Positions 1-5,115 of a DNA stretch of 5,115 bases are shown one piece after another. How positions within the stretch are numbered: the first letter of the stretch is position 1; each line of letters begins with the position of its first letter. The stretch is from Chitinophagales bacterium (GTDB lineage Bacteria > Bacteroidota > Bacteroidia > Chitinophagales > BACL12). Both the position numbers and the translations under genes were made by a program. The notes beneath the pieces are model-generated. The model was given only the letters and a program-made list of their open reading frames with translations, made no database searches and was not told the origin of the DNA. The stretch covers positions 1 to 5,115 of the forward strand of contig JACMJP010000062.1 in the NCBI GenBank assembly GCA_014380545.1. Reading direction: 5' to 3'.

Positions 1-570
1 CAATGGGGAAGCGGAACAAATATTCCGTTTGAATCCTCACTCATGATTGCAGGTGCAAATCAGGAAACATTACTCGAAAATAAATATACTAGAGCGGTTG
101 GATTTTTTCCTGAAAACTGGACAACATTTAGCGAAACCACTAATCATTTTCATGCAGGTGGCGGATTAAATTTGAGAGGATATGCAGGATATTTTGTTGC
201 ACAGCAAGGGAGAGACAGTACTATTTATGCAGTTTATTCAGGAACAAGTGGAGCAAGCATAAATGCAGAACTTGAATTTGACAGGTTAATAAATAAACGC
301 ATCCTCAAATTTATTCAAATGACACCTTATTTATTTTTTGATGCAGGTTCAATGGTGTATGAAGAAGCAAATGGAAAAAATTATTTTTCCGATATCAGGA
401 TGGATGCAGGAATAGGTTCCACATTTAGTTGGACATGGTGGGGGCAATTAGAAGATATAAAACCATTTACTGTAAGAATTGATCTTCCTCTATTTTTAAC
501 CCGTCCCCCGTTTGAAGAAGTAGATTATCTGATGTTTAGATATATTATTGGAATTAACAGGGCTTTTTAG
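1..570 (+). CDS. C-terminal part of an Omp85/BamA-like outer-membrane beta-barrel protein (5' truncated)
   Basis: The frame is open from base 1 with no stop, so this is the last 189 residues of a longer protein; the ATG at 43 is internal. The visible part reads like the final strands of an Omp85/D15 surface-antigen barrel. It has a glycine-rich run leading into LRGY (visible residues 58-61), which matches the conserved RG(F/Y) motif of the L6 loop in BamA/TamA-type barrels. A strand ending in FFDAG (about 112-116) and a strand with DAGIG (135-139) follow, then alternating strands with RIDLPLFL, and a C-terminal phenylalanine as in many outer-membrane proteins. Omp85 barrels insert or translocate proteins or lipids at the outer membrane. 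In Bacteroidota, similar barrels also end large fusion proteins, such as M1-peptidase-like or patatin-like ones, so the full domain make-up cannot be told here. The barrel call is fairly firm; the exact subfamily is not. Confidence 0.72.
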   Translation, partial: QWGSGTNIPFESSLMIAGANQETLLENKYTRAVGFFPENWTTFSETTNHFHAGGGLNLRGYAGYFVAQQGRDSTIYAVYSGTSGASINAELEFDRLINKRILKFIQMTPYLFFDAGSMVYEEANGKNYFSDIRMDAGIGSTFSWTWWGQLEDIKPFTVRIDLPLFLTRPPFEEVDYLMFRYIIGINRAF

Positions 571-608
571 TAATTCAATCTTCATTTTATTTGCAATTAA
601 ATATTATC

Positions 609-620
609 CCCCATATGGGG
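609..620. repeat. 12-bp perfect palindrome CCCCATATGGGG
   Basis: Four C, ATAT, four G form a perfect palindrome 39 bases after the barrel gene stop. It could fold as a 4-bp GC stem with a 4-base loop, extended by an imperfect lower stem to about 603-627, or it could be bound by a dimeric protein. No run of T follows directly, so it is a poor intrinsic terminator. Its role is unknown. Confidence 0.35.
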
Positions 621-681
621 AGATTATTACTCATTAGCTTTTAATTATTAAATTTTATTTATGAAACTACTGCTGTACAGA

Positions 682-700
682 CAGGAAATTGTGTTTCCTG
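682..700. repeat. Inverted repeat CAGGAAA-5-TTTCCTG
   Basis: Two perfect 7-base arms (682-688 and 694-700) flank the 5-base loop TTGTG. The repeat lies about 87 bases upstream of the permease start codon. It is followed by AGGTATAAAA rather than a T-run, so it is not a standard terminator. It could be an operator or a leader-RNA hairpin for the transporter operon. The repeat itself is seen directly; any function is inference. Confidence 0.4.
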
Positions 701-759
701 AGGTATAAAACTCTTCACTGAATTACAAGCACAGAAATTGTCAATTCTATCATACTGTA

Positions 760-772
760 GTTGCTCGGCAAC
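760..772. repeat. Short hairpin GTTGC-TCG-GCAAC just upstream of the permease start
   Basis: Five-base perfect arms with a 3-base loop end 14 bases before the ATG at 787, close to where an initiating ribosome would sit. If transcribed, it could affect initiation. A 5-bp stem is short enough to arise by chance, so this is recorded with low confidence. Confidence 0.25.
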
Positions 773-786
773 ATAATTCAAAATTA

Positions 787-1578
787 ATGAGCTTAAAAAA
801 AAGAGAACACATAACCACCAAAGGTTTAGATGATTATTTTCTCGGGATTTATAATGCCTTTAAATTCGTACGCCTTTTTTTCAGGGAAGTTTTTAAGCCG
901 CCATTTGAATTTAAAGAAATTATCAGGCAATGTTATGAGATAGGATACAAATCTCTTCCACTCATTACATTAACAGGCTTTGTAACCGGTATTGTCTTCA
1001 CTAAACAATCCCGGCCTTCGCTGGTAGAATTTGGCGCAGCCTCCTGGCTTCCCGGTTTAATTGCAATAGCAGTTGTAAGGGCGCTTGCACCATTGGTAAC
1101 GGCCCTAATATCTGCTGGTAAAATAGGATCAAACATAGGAGCAGAATTAGGATCAATGCGGGTCTCCGAACAAATTGATGCAATGGAGGTTTCAGCTATT
1201 AATCCATTTAAATTTTTAGTAGTAACAAGAGTAACTGCCACCACATTAATGATACCTGTTCTCATGATGTATTTTGCTTTTGTCGGATTACTCGGTTCAT
1301 TTTTAAATGTTAATCAAAACGAACATACAAGTTTCATAGCATTTTTTCAATCAGCATTCTCCCCTATTTCATTTCTTGACGTATTTACAGGTTTATTTAA
1401 ATCAATTATGTATGGATTTACGATTGGCATGGTTGGCTGTTATAAAGGTTATAACGCAAGCCGTGGAACTGAAGGGGTGGGAAAAGCTGCAAATATGTCT
1501 GTAGTTATTTCAATGTTTCTAATTTTTATTGAAGAAATAGTTATTGTTCAAATAAGCAACTGGATAAGAATTGCATAA
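787..1578 (+). CDS. mlaE: MlaE-like ABC transporter permease (MCE/YrbE family)
   Basis: This 263-residue inner-membrane protein has the normal length for MlaE/YrbE permeases. An N-terminal amphipathic stretch (about 20-45) is followed by hydrophobic segments near 56-74, 87-109, 148-174, 198-220 and 237-258. The family signature is plain: GKIGSNIGAELGSMRVSEQI (111-130) running into DAMEVSAINP (131-140) and then FLVVTR, plus the C-terminal GCYKGYNASRGTEGVGKA (217-234). Family members work as a homodimer that couples to an MlaF-type ATPase and carries a ring of MCE proteins on its periplasmic face, moving phospholipids or related lipids across the envelope. The ATG at 787 fits the family N-terminus; the upstream bases are A/T-rich without a Shine-Dalgarno sequence, as is usual in Bacteroidota. 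The ATPase gene starts 7 bases after the stop. The real substrate and direction of transport cannot be read from the sequence. Confidence 0.93.
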   Translation: MSLKKREHITTKGLDDYFLGIYNAFKFVRLFFREVFKPPFEFKEIIRQCYEIGYKSLPLITLTGFVTGIVFTKQSRPSLVEFGAASWLPGLIAIAVVRALAPLVTALISAGKIGSNIGAELGSMRVSEQIDAMEVSAINPFKFLVVTRVTATTLMIPVLMMYFAFVGLLGSFLNVNQNEHTSFIAFFQSAFSPISFLDVFTGLFKSIMYGFTIGMVGCYKGYNASRGTEGVGKAANMSVVISMFLIFIEEIVIVQISNWIRIA

Positions 1579-1585
1579 AGCATAT

Positions 1586-2359
1586 ATGGAAAAATTAAAT
1601 AAAAGTGATATTATAAAAGAGCAGGTTATTTCTATCCAGGGATTATATAAGTCATTTGGTGAAAATTCTGTTTTAAATGGAATTGATCTCACTATACATA
1701 AAGGAGAGAATGTTGTTATACTTGGAAGATCAGGCAGTGGTAAGTCGGTATTAATAAAAATTATTGCAGGTTTACTGAAACCAGATAAAGGAATTGTAAA
1801 CGTACTCGGAATGGATATAGGTTCCATAGATGAAAAACAATTGCTGAAACTTCGATTAAAAATTGGTTTTTCATTTCAAAATAGCGCATTATATGATAGT
1901 ATGAGTGTTAGAGAAAATCTTGAATTTCCATTGATAAGGAATTCACGGCATTTAACAAAAAAAGAAATTGACCATGCAGTAGAAGAAGTTCTTGAAGATG
2001 TGCATTTACATCAAACAATTAATCAAATGCCATCAGAACTTTCCGGCGGACAAAGAAAAAGAATAGGTATTGCCCGTACTTTAATTCTGCGCCCAGAGAT
2101 CATGTTATATGATGAACCTACTGCAGGGCTTGATCCAATTACCTGTATAACTATCAACGAATTAATTAATGAAGTGCAGGAGCGTTATCACACCAGCTCT
2201 ATAATTATTACACATGATCTTACATGCGCAAAGGCAACAGGTGATCGTGTTGCAATGCTGCTTGATGGAAGATTTGTTGCGCAGGGAAATTTTGATGAAA
2301 TATTTAATACGGAAGAAGAAACCGTGAAACAATTTTATGATTACAATTTTATAAATTAA
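1586..2359 (+). CDS. mlaF: MlaF-like ABC transporter ATP-binding protein
   Basis: This is a cytoplasmic ATPase of 257 residues, the usual size for MlaF. All nucleotide-binding motifs are intact: Walker A GRSGSGKS (47-54), Q-loop glutamine in FSFQN (Q98), signature LSGGQRKR (152-159), Walker B IMLYDEP with catalytic E177, D-loop GLD (181-183) and H-loop histidine in IIITHD (H210). The tail (about 220-257) carries MLLDGRFVAQGNFDEIF, typical of the MlaF subfamily. It should power the permease just upstream. The start is set at the ATG at 1586, 7 bases after the permease stop. A TTG at 1571 would extend the protein by five residues (HKAY in between) and overlap the permease end, but it adds nothing that looks conserved. 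The MCE gene begins 5 bases after the stop. Confidence 0.93.
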   Translation: MEKLNKSDIIKEQVISIQGLYKSFGENSVLNGIDLTIHKGENVVILGRSGSGKSVLIKIIAGLLKPDKGIVNVLGMDIGSIDEKQLLKLRLKIGFSFQNSALYDSMSVRENLEFPLIRNSRHLTKKEIDHAVEEVLEDVHLHQTINQMPSELSGGQRKRIGIARTLILRPEIMLYDEPTAGLDPITCITINELINEVQERYHTSSIIITHDLTCAKATGDRVAMLLDGRFVAQGNFDEIFNTEEETVKQFYDYNFIN

Positions 2360-2364
2360 AAATT

Positions 2365-3339
2365 ATGGCAACAAAAAATAAACATGCAATTAGAGTAGGA
2401 TTGTTCATCTTTATTGGATTGATATTTTTTACAGTAGGTGTTCTTGCTATCGGGAATATTAATAAAACCTTTACAAAAACGTTTTTGATAAAAACAGTTT
2501 TTGACGATGTAAGCGGATTGCAGCCAGGAAATAATATATGGCTTTCAGGAGTAAAGATTGGAACAGTGAAAGAAATAAACTTCAATGAAAATACGCAGGT
2601 GGAAGTGATAATGAAGATAGAAAAAAAATCGCAGCAATACATTCGTAAAAATGCAAAAGCCAAAATCAGTTCTGAAGGATTGATTGGAAACAAGATCATT
2701 GTTATTTCGGGAGGTACGCCTGATTCTGCGCCTGTGGAAAATGGAGATGCACTTCCAATAGAAAAAACATACAGCACAGAAAAAATGATGAATACACTGC
2801 AGGAAAACAATATTAATATGCTTACCATAACTGATAATTTAAAGATCATGAGTGAGAAAATGATTGAAGGTCAGGGAACAATAGGTAAATTATTAAATGA
2901 TGAAACGCTGTATAAAAATCTTGAACATACAGTTGCCACATTAACAAGAGCTGCAGAAAACACCCAGGAACTTACAGCTTCCGTATCAAACTTCACAAAA
3001 AAATTAAATGAGAAAGGTGGTTTTGCTAATGACCTTGTTACGGATACAATTATTTTTAATAATATAAGGCAAAGTGTTGCACAATTAAAAGAAGTTATTT
3101 CCACTGCCGATGAGTTTGCTAATAATTTAAAAGATGCAAGTGTAGATATTAATAACAATACAAACAGCCCGCTCGGAATATTATTACATGATGAAAAATC
3201 CGCTGCCAGTCTCAAGCTTTCTATTCAAAACCTTGAATCAAGTACAGAAAAATTAGATGAGACTATGGAGGCCCTGCAACATAATTTTTTGTTGAAGGGG
3301 TATTTTAAGAAAAAAGATAAAAACGATGATACGGAATAA
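2365..3339 (+). CDS. mlaD: MlaD-like MCE-domain lipid-binding protein with long helical C-terminus
   Basis: This 324-residue protein has one N-terminal membrane anchor (about residues 10-31, rich in L, I, F and G, with basic residues before it). A single MCE domain follows (about 38-118), with the hallmark FDDVSGLQPGNNIWLSGVKI (46-65) and then GTVKEI; the later GLIGNKIIVISGG is also typical. Beyond about 140 it is predicted to be mostly helical, and it ends with NFLLKGYFKKKDK, a basic tail common in MCE proteins of this group. Family members form hexamers on the permease and guide lipids through the periplasm. The helical region contains three related segments: GTIGKLLNDETLYKNL (171-186), GGFANDLVTDTIIFNNI (218-234) and SPLGILLHDEKSAASL (268-283). 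E. coli MlaD is much shorter (about 180 residues), so this long tail resembles the PqiB/LetB or Mce1-type helical extensions that form a needle or tunnel; that comparison is inference. The ATG follows the ATPase stop by 5 bases. Confidence 0.9.
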   Translation: MATKNKHAIRVGLFIFIGLIFFTVGVLAIGNINKTFTKTFLIKTVFDDVSGLQPGNNIWLSGVKIGTVKEINFNENTQVEVIMKIEKKSQQYIRKNAKAKISSEGLIGNKIIVISGGTPDSAPVENGDALPIEKTYSTEKMMNTLQENNINMLTITDNLKIMSEKMIEGQGTIGKLLNDETLYKNLEHTVATLTRAAENTQELTASVSNFTKKLNEKGGFANDLVTDTIIFNNIRQSVAQLKEVISTADEFANNLKDASVDINNNTNSPLGILLHDEKSAASLKLSIQNLESSTEKLDETMEALQHNFLLKGYFKKKDKNDDTE

Positions 3340-3423
3340 TAAAATGGTTATTGTGCGGTTTTTTATAAGGAATCTTTTGAAAAAATAAGTGGTTTTCGCA
3401 TAGAACATTATTTTCAACAATGC

Positions 3424-3431
3424 TAACTTTA
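3424..3431 (+). promoter_or_regulatory. Weak candidate -7 element TAACTTTA for the regulator gene
   Basis: TAACTTTA matches the Bacteroidota -7 consensus TAnnTTTG at all but the last base. It would place a transcript start near 3438, giving a short leader that still carries the GGGGAG ribosome site. No clear -33 TTG element lies 19-21 bases upstream, so the call is tentative. Confidence 0.22.
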
Positions 3432-3445
3432 TAGCTTAATTCCTT

Positions 3446-3451
3446 GGGGAG
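3446..3451 (+). promoter_or_regulatory. Shine-Dalgarno sequence GGGGAG of the AraC-family gene
   Basis: GGGGAG lies 4 bases before the ATG at 3456 and would pair well with the 16S rRNA tail. It decides the start: the in-frame TTG at 3444 overlaps this element and is not needed. The other genes in the window have A/T-rich leaders with no such site, so this one stands out. Confidence 0.6.
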
Positions 3452-3455
3452 AATT

Positions 3456-4373
3456 ATGTATATAGAAACCTTCAAAGATATTAAAGGCTGGCAGGATCGG
3501 GACACCATGAACCTGATCAAAAAATATTCTAATGAAAATTTGATCCTAAATTGCAGATCAGGCATTAGTTGTAATCCTCTGCATGCTGATAATTTATCCC
3601 TCAAGATAACAATGAAAGGAAGAGAATTTTATGGTGTGGAAAATAAAGAAATTGCGGTTGACCCAAAGAGATTTTTTATTGTAAATGCCCAGCAGGAACA
3701 CAGAAGTTGGGTTGAGTCTGAACAATACGTTGAAGCTCTTACAATATATTTTGCTCCAAAATTTGTGCATAATGTATATGGAAGTATCCTTACTCCGGAA
3801 GATAAATTACTTGATGATCCTTTTCATTTAAGAAATTATCCAATATATTTTTTCGAGCAGTTATATCATTTTGACGAACAGATGTTCCATGATATGGCAG
3901 TATTCCGAAACAGGCTTGAAAATAAGTTATTATCCCATGAAGACCAGGAACAGCATCTGCGCTATCTGCTTTATCATTTATTATATATTCACAGGAAAGA
4001 TGTTGTTAAGGAAGTTGAAAAAATGCCTGCTGTAAAAAGATCAACAAAAATTGAAATATATAGAAGGCTGCACACAGCAAAAGATTATATAGAAACATTT
4101 TATACAAACAATATATCACTCGAAGAATTATCAGGCATAGCTACCATGTCTGAAAATCAATTGTTGAGGCATTTTAAAAATACATTTCATACAACTCCAC
4201 ACCAATATATTACTAATAAACGGCTTGAATTTGCAAAAGGATTATTAAAAAATACCCGTAAGCCCGTAGGTGAAATAATTTCCATGACAGGATTTGAAGA
4301 TGTGAGTTCTTTCGGACGTTTGTTCAAAAAACATTTTGCAGTTACTCCTGCTGCTTACAGAAATGCATGTTAA
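3456..4373 (+). CDS. AraC-family transcriptional regulator
   Basis: This 305-residue protein has a C-terminal AraC/XylS DNA-binding domain with two helix-turn-helix units. The first is around SLEELSGIATMSENQLLRHF (221-240), followed by the linker NKRLEFAKGLL. The second is around VGEIISMTGFEDVSSFGRLF (271-290), ending KKHFAVTPAAYR (291-302). The GFEDVSSFGRLFKKHFAVTP stretch is the family's most conserved signature. The N-terminal half (about 1-190) contains a cupin-like strand region (about 48-101: GREFYGV, the FFIVNAQQEHRSW turn and ALTIYF), probably a sensory or dimerisation part, but its ligand is unknown. No signal peptide or membrane segment is visible, so it acts in the cytoplasm. It follows the transporter operon by 116 bases and precedes a small secreted protein by 80. 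Either neighbour could be a target, or neither. The start is chosen at 3456 because of the Shine-Dalgarno sequence. Confidence 0.92.
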   Translation: MYIETFKDIKGWQDRDTMNLIKKYSNENLILNCRSGISCNPLHADNLSLKITMKGREFYGVENKEIAVDPKRFFIVNAQQEHRSWVESEQYVEALTIYFAPKFVHNVYGSILTPEDKLLDDPFHLRNYPIYFFEQLYHFDEQMFHDMAVFRNRLENKLLSHEDQEQHLRYLLYHLLYIHRKDVVKEVEKMPAVKRSTKIEIYRRLHTAKDYIETFYTNNISLEELSGIATMSENQLLRHFKNTFHTTPHQYITNKRLEFAKGLLKNTRKPVGEIISMTGFEDVSSFGRLFKKHFAVTPAAYRNAC

Positions 4374-4415
4374 AAATTGGTGATTTTCACATAACTCCTG
4401 CCCTCTCTGCAATAG

Positions 4416-4423
4416 TAATTTTG
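4416..4423 (+). promoter_or_regulatory. Candidate Bacteroidota -7 promoter element TAATTTTG
   Basis: TAATTTTG is an exact match to the TAnnTTTG -7 consensus of the primary Bacteroidota sigma factor. It lies 30 bases before the ATG of the small secreted protein and would give a leader of about 24 bases. The -33 region (around 4390-4397) lacks a good TTG, so the site rests on the -7 match and its position. Confidence 0.45.
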
Positions 4424-4453
4424 CTTTATCAATTAAAATAAAAAATAAGCAAG

Positions 4454-4801
4454 ATGAAAAACAAATTTTTATTGATGCTTACAATCATATTGGTTTGTAA
4501 CGCATCCAACTTATCAGCACAACACATTCTTATTTCAGAAAAGAGAACTACTGAAGAACCAAACATATATCCTGCGGAAGCTGGTACCGATAGCACTGAT
4601 ATATTTTATACGATGGATTCCAACGGTAATATTATTGAGGAAAGAAATATTATATATCCGGCTGATGGCAGAGAACCATTTATAAAAGCAAAAGAAAGAA
4701 TGAAAGAATTTCCTCAAGGTACCATGAAGGGTGAACTTTGTAAAGTGGATTGCATCAATCAAAATAATTCAGATAATACAGTGCAACAAAAGATGCAGTA
4801 A
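4454..4801 (+). CDS. Small secreted protein of unknown function with a duplicated YPA(E/D) motif
   Basis: I do not recognise this 115-residue protein. It starts with a clear signal peptide: basic MKNK, a hydrophobic core LLMLTIILV, and a cleavage region NLSAQ (19-23) of the form common in Bacteroidota, giving a mature protein of about 92 residues. Cys15 lies inside the signal peptide but has V at -1, so it does not make a good lipobox. The mature part has two related segments, EPNIYPAEAG (35-44) and ERNIIYPADG (63-72), separated by a TMDSNGNIIEE turn. It also has a CxxxC pair (C96, C100) that could form a disulfide in the periplasm, and a polar Q/N-rich tail. No membrane segment follows the signal peptide. 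It probably forms its own transcription unit: a TAATTTTG element lies upstream and a strong terminator 25 bases downstream. The clean signal peptide makes it very likely a real gene. Confidence 0.78.
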   Translation: MKNKFLLMLTIILVCNASNLSAQHILISEKRTTEEPNIYPAEAGTDSTDIFYTMDSNGNIIEERNIIYPADGREPFIKAKERMKEFPQGTMKGELCKVDCINQNNSDNTVQQKMQ

Positions 4802-4825
4802 TTACGGTTAGTTTTCCTTATACAC

Positions 4826-4860
4826 ATTTCCCTGCCGGCGGTGGCAGGGAAATTTTTTTT
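4826..4860 (+). terminator. Strong intrinsic terminator after the small secreted protein gene
   Basis: Perfect 10-bp arms, TTTCCCTGCC (4827-4836) and GGCAGGGAAA (4843-4852), enclose the 6-base loop GGCGGT. The stem gains an A-T pair at 4826/4853 and runs into eight T residues (4853-4860). This is a textbook rho-independent terminator for + strand transcription, 25 bases after the stop at 4801. Read from the minus strand, the same hairpin is followed by only a few T, so it would be a weaker stop for the convergent gene ending at 4878. Confidence 0.93.
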
Positions 4861-4877
4861 GCACACTTACAAAAATA

Positions 4878-5115
4878 TTAATTGCTGATAAATACTTTTT
4901 TACTGAATACAGAACCATCAGCTATCACTTTAACTATATAATTCCCTTCAGTAAAATATGCAGTATTTAGTTGTATTCCATCCTGATTTAAACTGCTACT
5001 GAATACCATTTCCCCAACCACATTGTAAATATTAACTATAGCATTTTCCGGCTTCAGGTTATTTAGCATAATATGAAGTGTGTTGTTTGAAGTATATATT
5101 GAAAGTTCTGAGCAG
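4878..5115 (-). CDS. C-terminal end of a T9SS-exported protein (type A sorting domain; 5' truncated)
   Basis: The minus-strand frame is open from the right edge (first full codon 5114-5112) to the TAA at 4880-4878. It gives the last 78 residues of a longer protein; the ATG at 5069 is internal. The visible part is a Por-secretion-system (T9SS type A) C-terminal sorting domain: SELSIYTSNNTLHIML, then AIVNIYNVVGEMVFSSSL, then FTEGNYIVKVIADG and a final SKKVFISN. These are the usual beta-strand blocks (v-n-I-Y-N-x-x-G-E; G-x-Y-x-V-x-V; KKVFI) that route cargo through the type IX system to the cell surface or outside, where the domain is normally removed. The YPNP start seen in many such domains is replaced by YTSNN. 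The functional part of the protein lies beyond the window, so its activity is unknown. Confidence 0.85.
   Translation of the reverse strand, partial: CSELSIYTSNNTLHIMLNNLKPENAIVNIYNVVGEMVFSSSLNQDGIQLNTAYFTEGNYIVKVIADGSVFSKKVFISN

Larger units (their letters stand above)
787..3339 (+). other. MCE/Mla-type lipid transporter operon (permease, ATPase, MCE protein)
   Basis: Three genes run in the same direction with gaps of 7 and 5 bases, so they are almost certainly co-transcribed. The order permease, ATPase, MCE protein is the conserved mlaE-mlaF-mlaD arrangement in a different order from the E. coli mlaFEDCB operon. No MlaC-like periplasmic carrier or MlaB-like STAS protein follows; the next gene is a regulator after a 116-base gap. 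I saw no convincing promoter in the 216-base upstream region (the best is TAGCTTTT at 635-642, one mismatch to TAnnTTTG, with no -33 element), and no intrinsic terminator after 3339. Confidence 0.85.

Noticed and set aside
933..1265. Antisense open frame of 110 codons opposite the permease gene
   Set aside because: It lies wholly within a gene with clear family motifs, its protein has no recognisable pattern, and it is best explained as a shadow of the coding strand. The same holds for the antisense frame at 1001-1183.
2349..2849. Antisense open frame of 166 codons opposite the MCE gene
   Set aside because: The hydrophobic translation is the mirror of the A-rich MCE coding strand (abundant AAA/GAA codons read as TTT/TTC). 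The sense gene has clear MCE motifs. The frames at 2871-3215 and 1519-1827 are rejected on the same grounds.
3344..3388. 14-codon frame (MVIVRFFIRNLLKK) between the MCE gene and the regulator
   Set aside because: It is too short to support, with no ribosome site and no conserved pattern visible.
3340..3400. Possible terminator of the transporter operon at the T-run GCGGTTTTTTATAAGG
   Set aside because: There is a run of six T but no stem of useful length precedes it, so an intrinsic terminator cannot be supported.
3305..3604. Antisense open frame of 99 codons across the gap before the regulator gene
   Set aside because: It overlaps the end of the MCE gene and the start of the AraC-family gene, has no recognisable motif, and shows no sign of a start site.
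4465..4502. Cys15 of the small secreted protein as a lipoprotein anchor
   Set aside because: The residues before it (ILV) do not fit a lipobox, which needs a small residue at -1, whereas the NLSAQ cleavage region fits an ordinary signal peptide.
4535..4762. Antisense open frame of 75 codons inside the small secreted protein gene
   Set aside because: The sense frame has a convincing signal peptide and promoter/terminator framing, while the antisense product has no recognisable feature.

Overview
The window looks like a chromosomal segment from a member of the Bacteroidota, possibly close to Chitinophagales or Sphingobacteriales. The support is as follows. The DNA is AT-rich and the start sites are mostly A/T-rich without Shine-Dalgarno sequences. 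One candidate promoter has the Bacteroidota -7 form TAnnTTTG. A signal peptide ends in the typical ...SAQ. A protein at the right edge ends in a type IX secretion (T9SS) C-terminal sorting domain. The placement below phylum level is a guess.

Layout. Positions 1-570 (+) hold the C-terminal end of an outer-membrane beta-barrel of the Omp85/BamA (surface antigen D15) type, cut by the left edge. A 216-base intergenic stretch follows, with three short inverted repeats and no recognisable gene. Positions 787-3339 (+) hold a tight three-gene operon for an MCE/Mla-type ABC lipid transporter: permease (MlaE-like), ATPase (MlaF-like) and membrane-anchored MCE-domain substrate-binding protein (MlaD-like). 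Positions 3456-4373 (+) encode an AraC-family regulator with an unusually good Shine-Dalgarno sequence. Positions 4454-4801 (+) encode a small secreted protein of unknown function, with a candidate promoter before it and a strong intrinsic terminator after it. Positions 4878-5115 (-) are the C-terminal end of a T9SS-exported protein, convergent with the preceding genes and cut by the right edge.

How the genes work together. The permease dimer, the ATPase dimer and the MCE protein should form one inner-membrane complex that moves phospholipids or other hydrophobic molecules between the inner and outer membranes. No periplasmic lipid shuttle (MlaC) or STAS-domain subunit (MlaB) is encoded here, which fits the reduced MCE operons common outside Proteobacteria. 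The MCE protein has a long helical C-terminal part with three related G..x-LL-x-D segments about 47-50 residues apart. The AraC regulator and the small secreted protein are separate transcription units as far as can be seen, and nothing directly ties them to the transporter.

Nothing in the window clearly marks a new system. The most worthwhile points are the repeat architecture of the MCE protein tail, the small secreted protein with a duplicated YPA(E/D) motif, and the inverted-repeat-rich leader before the transporter operon.
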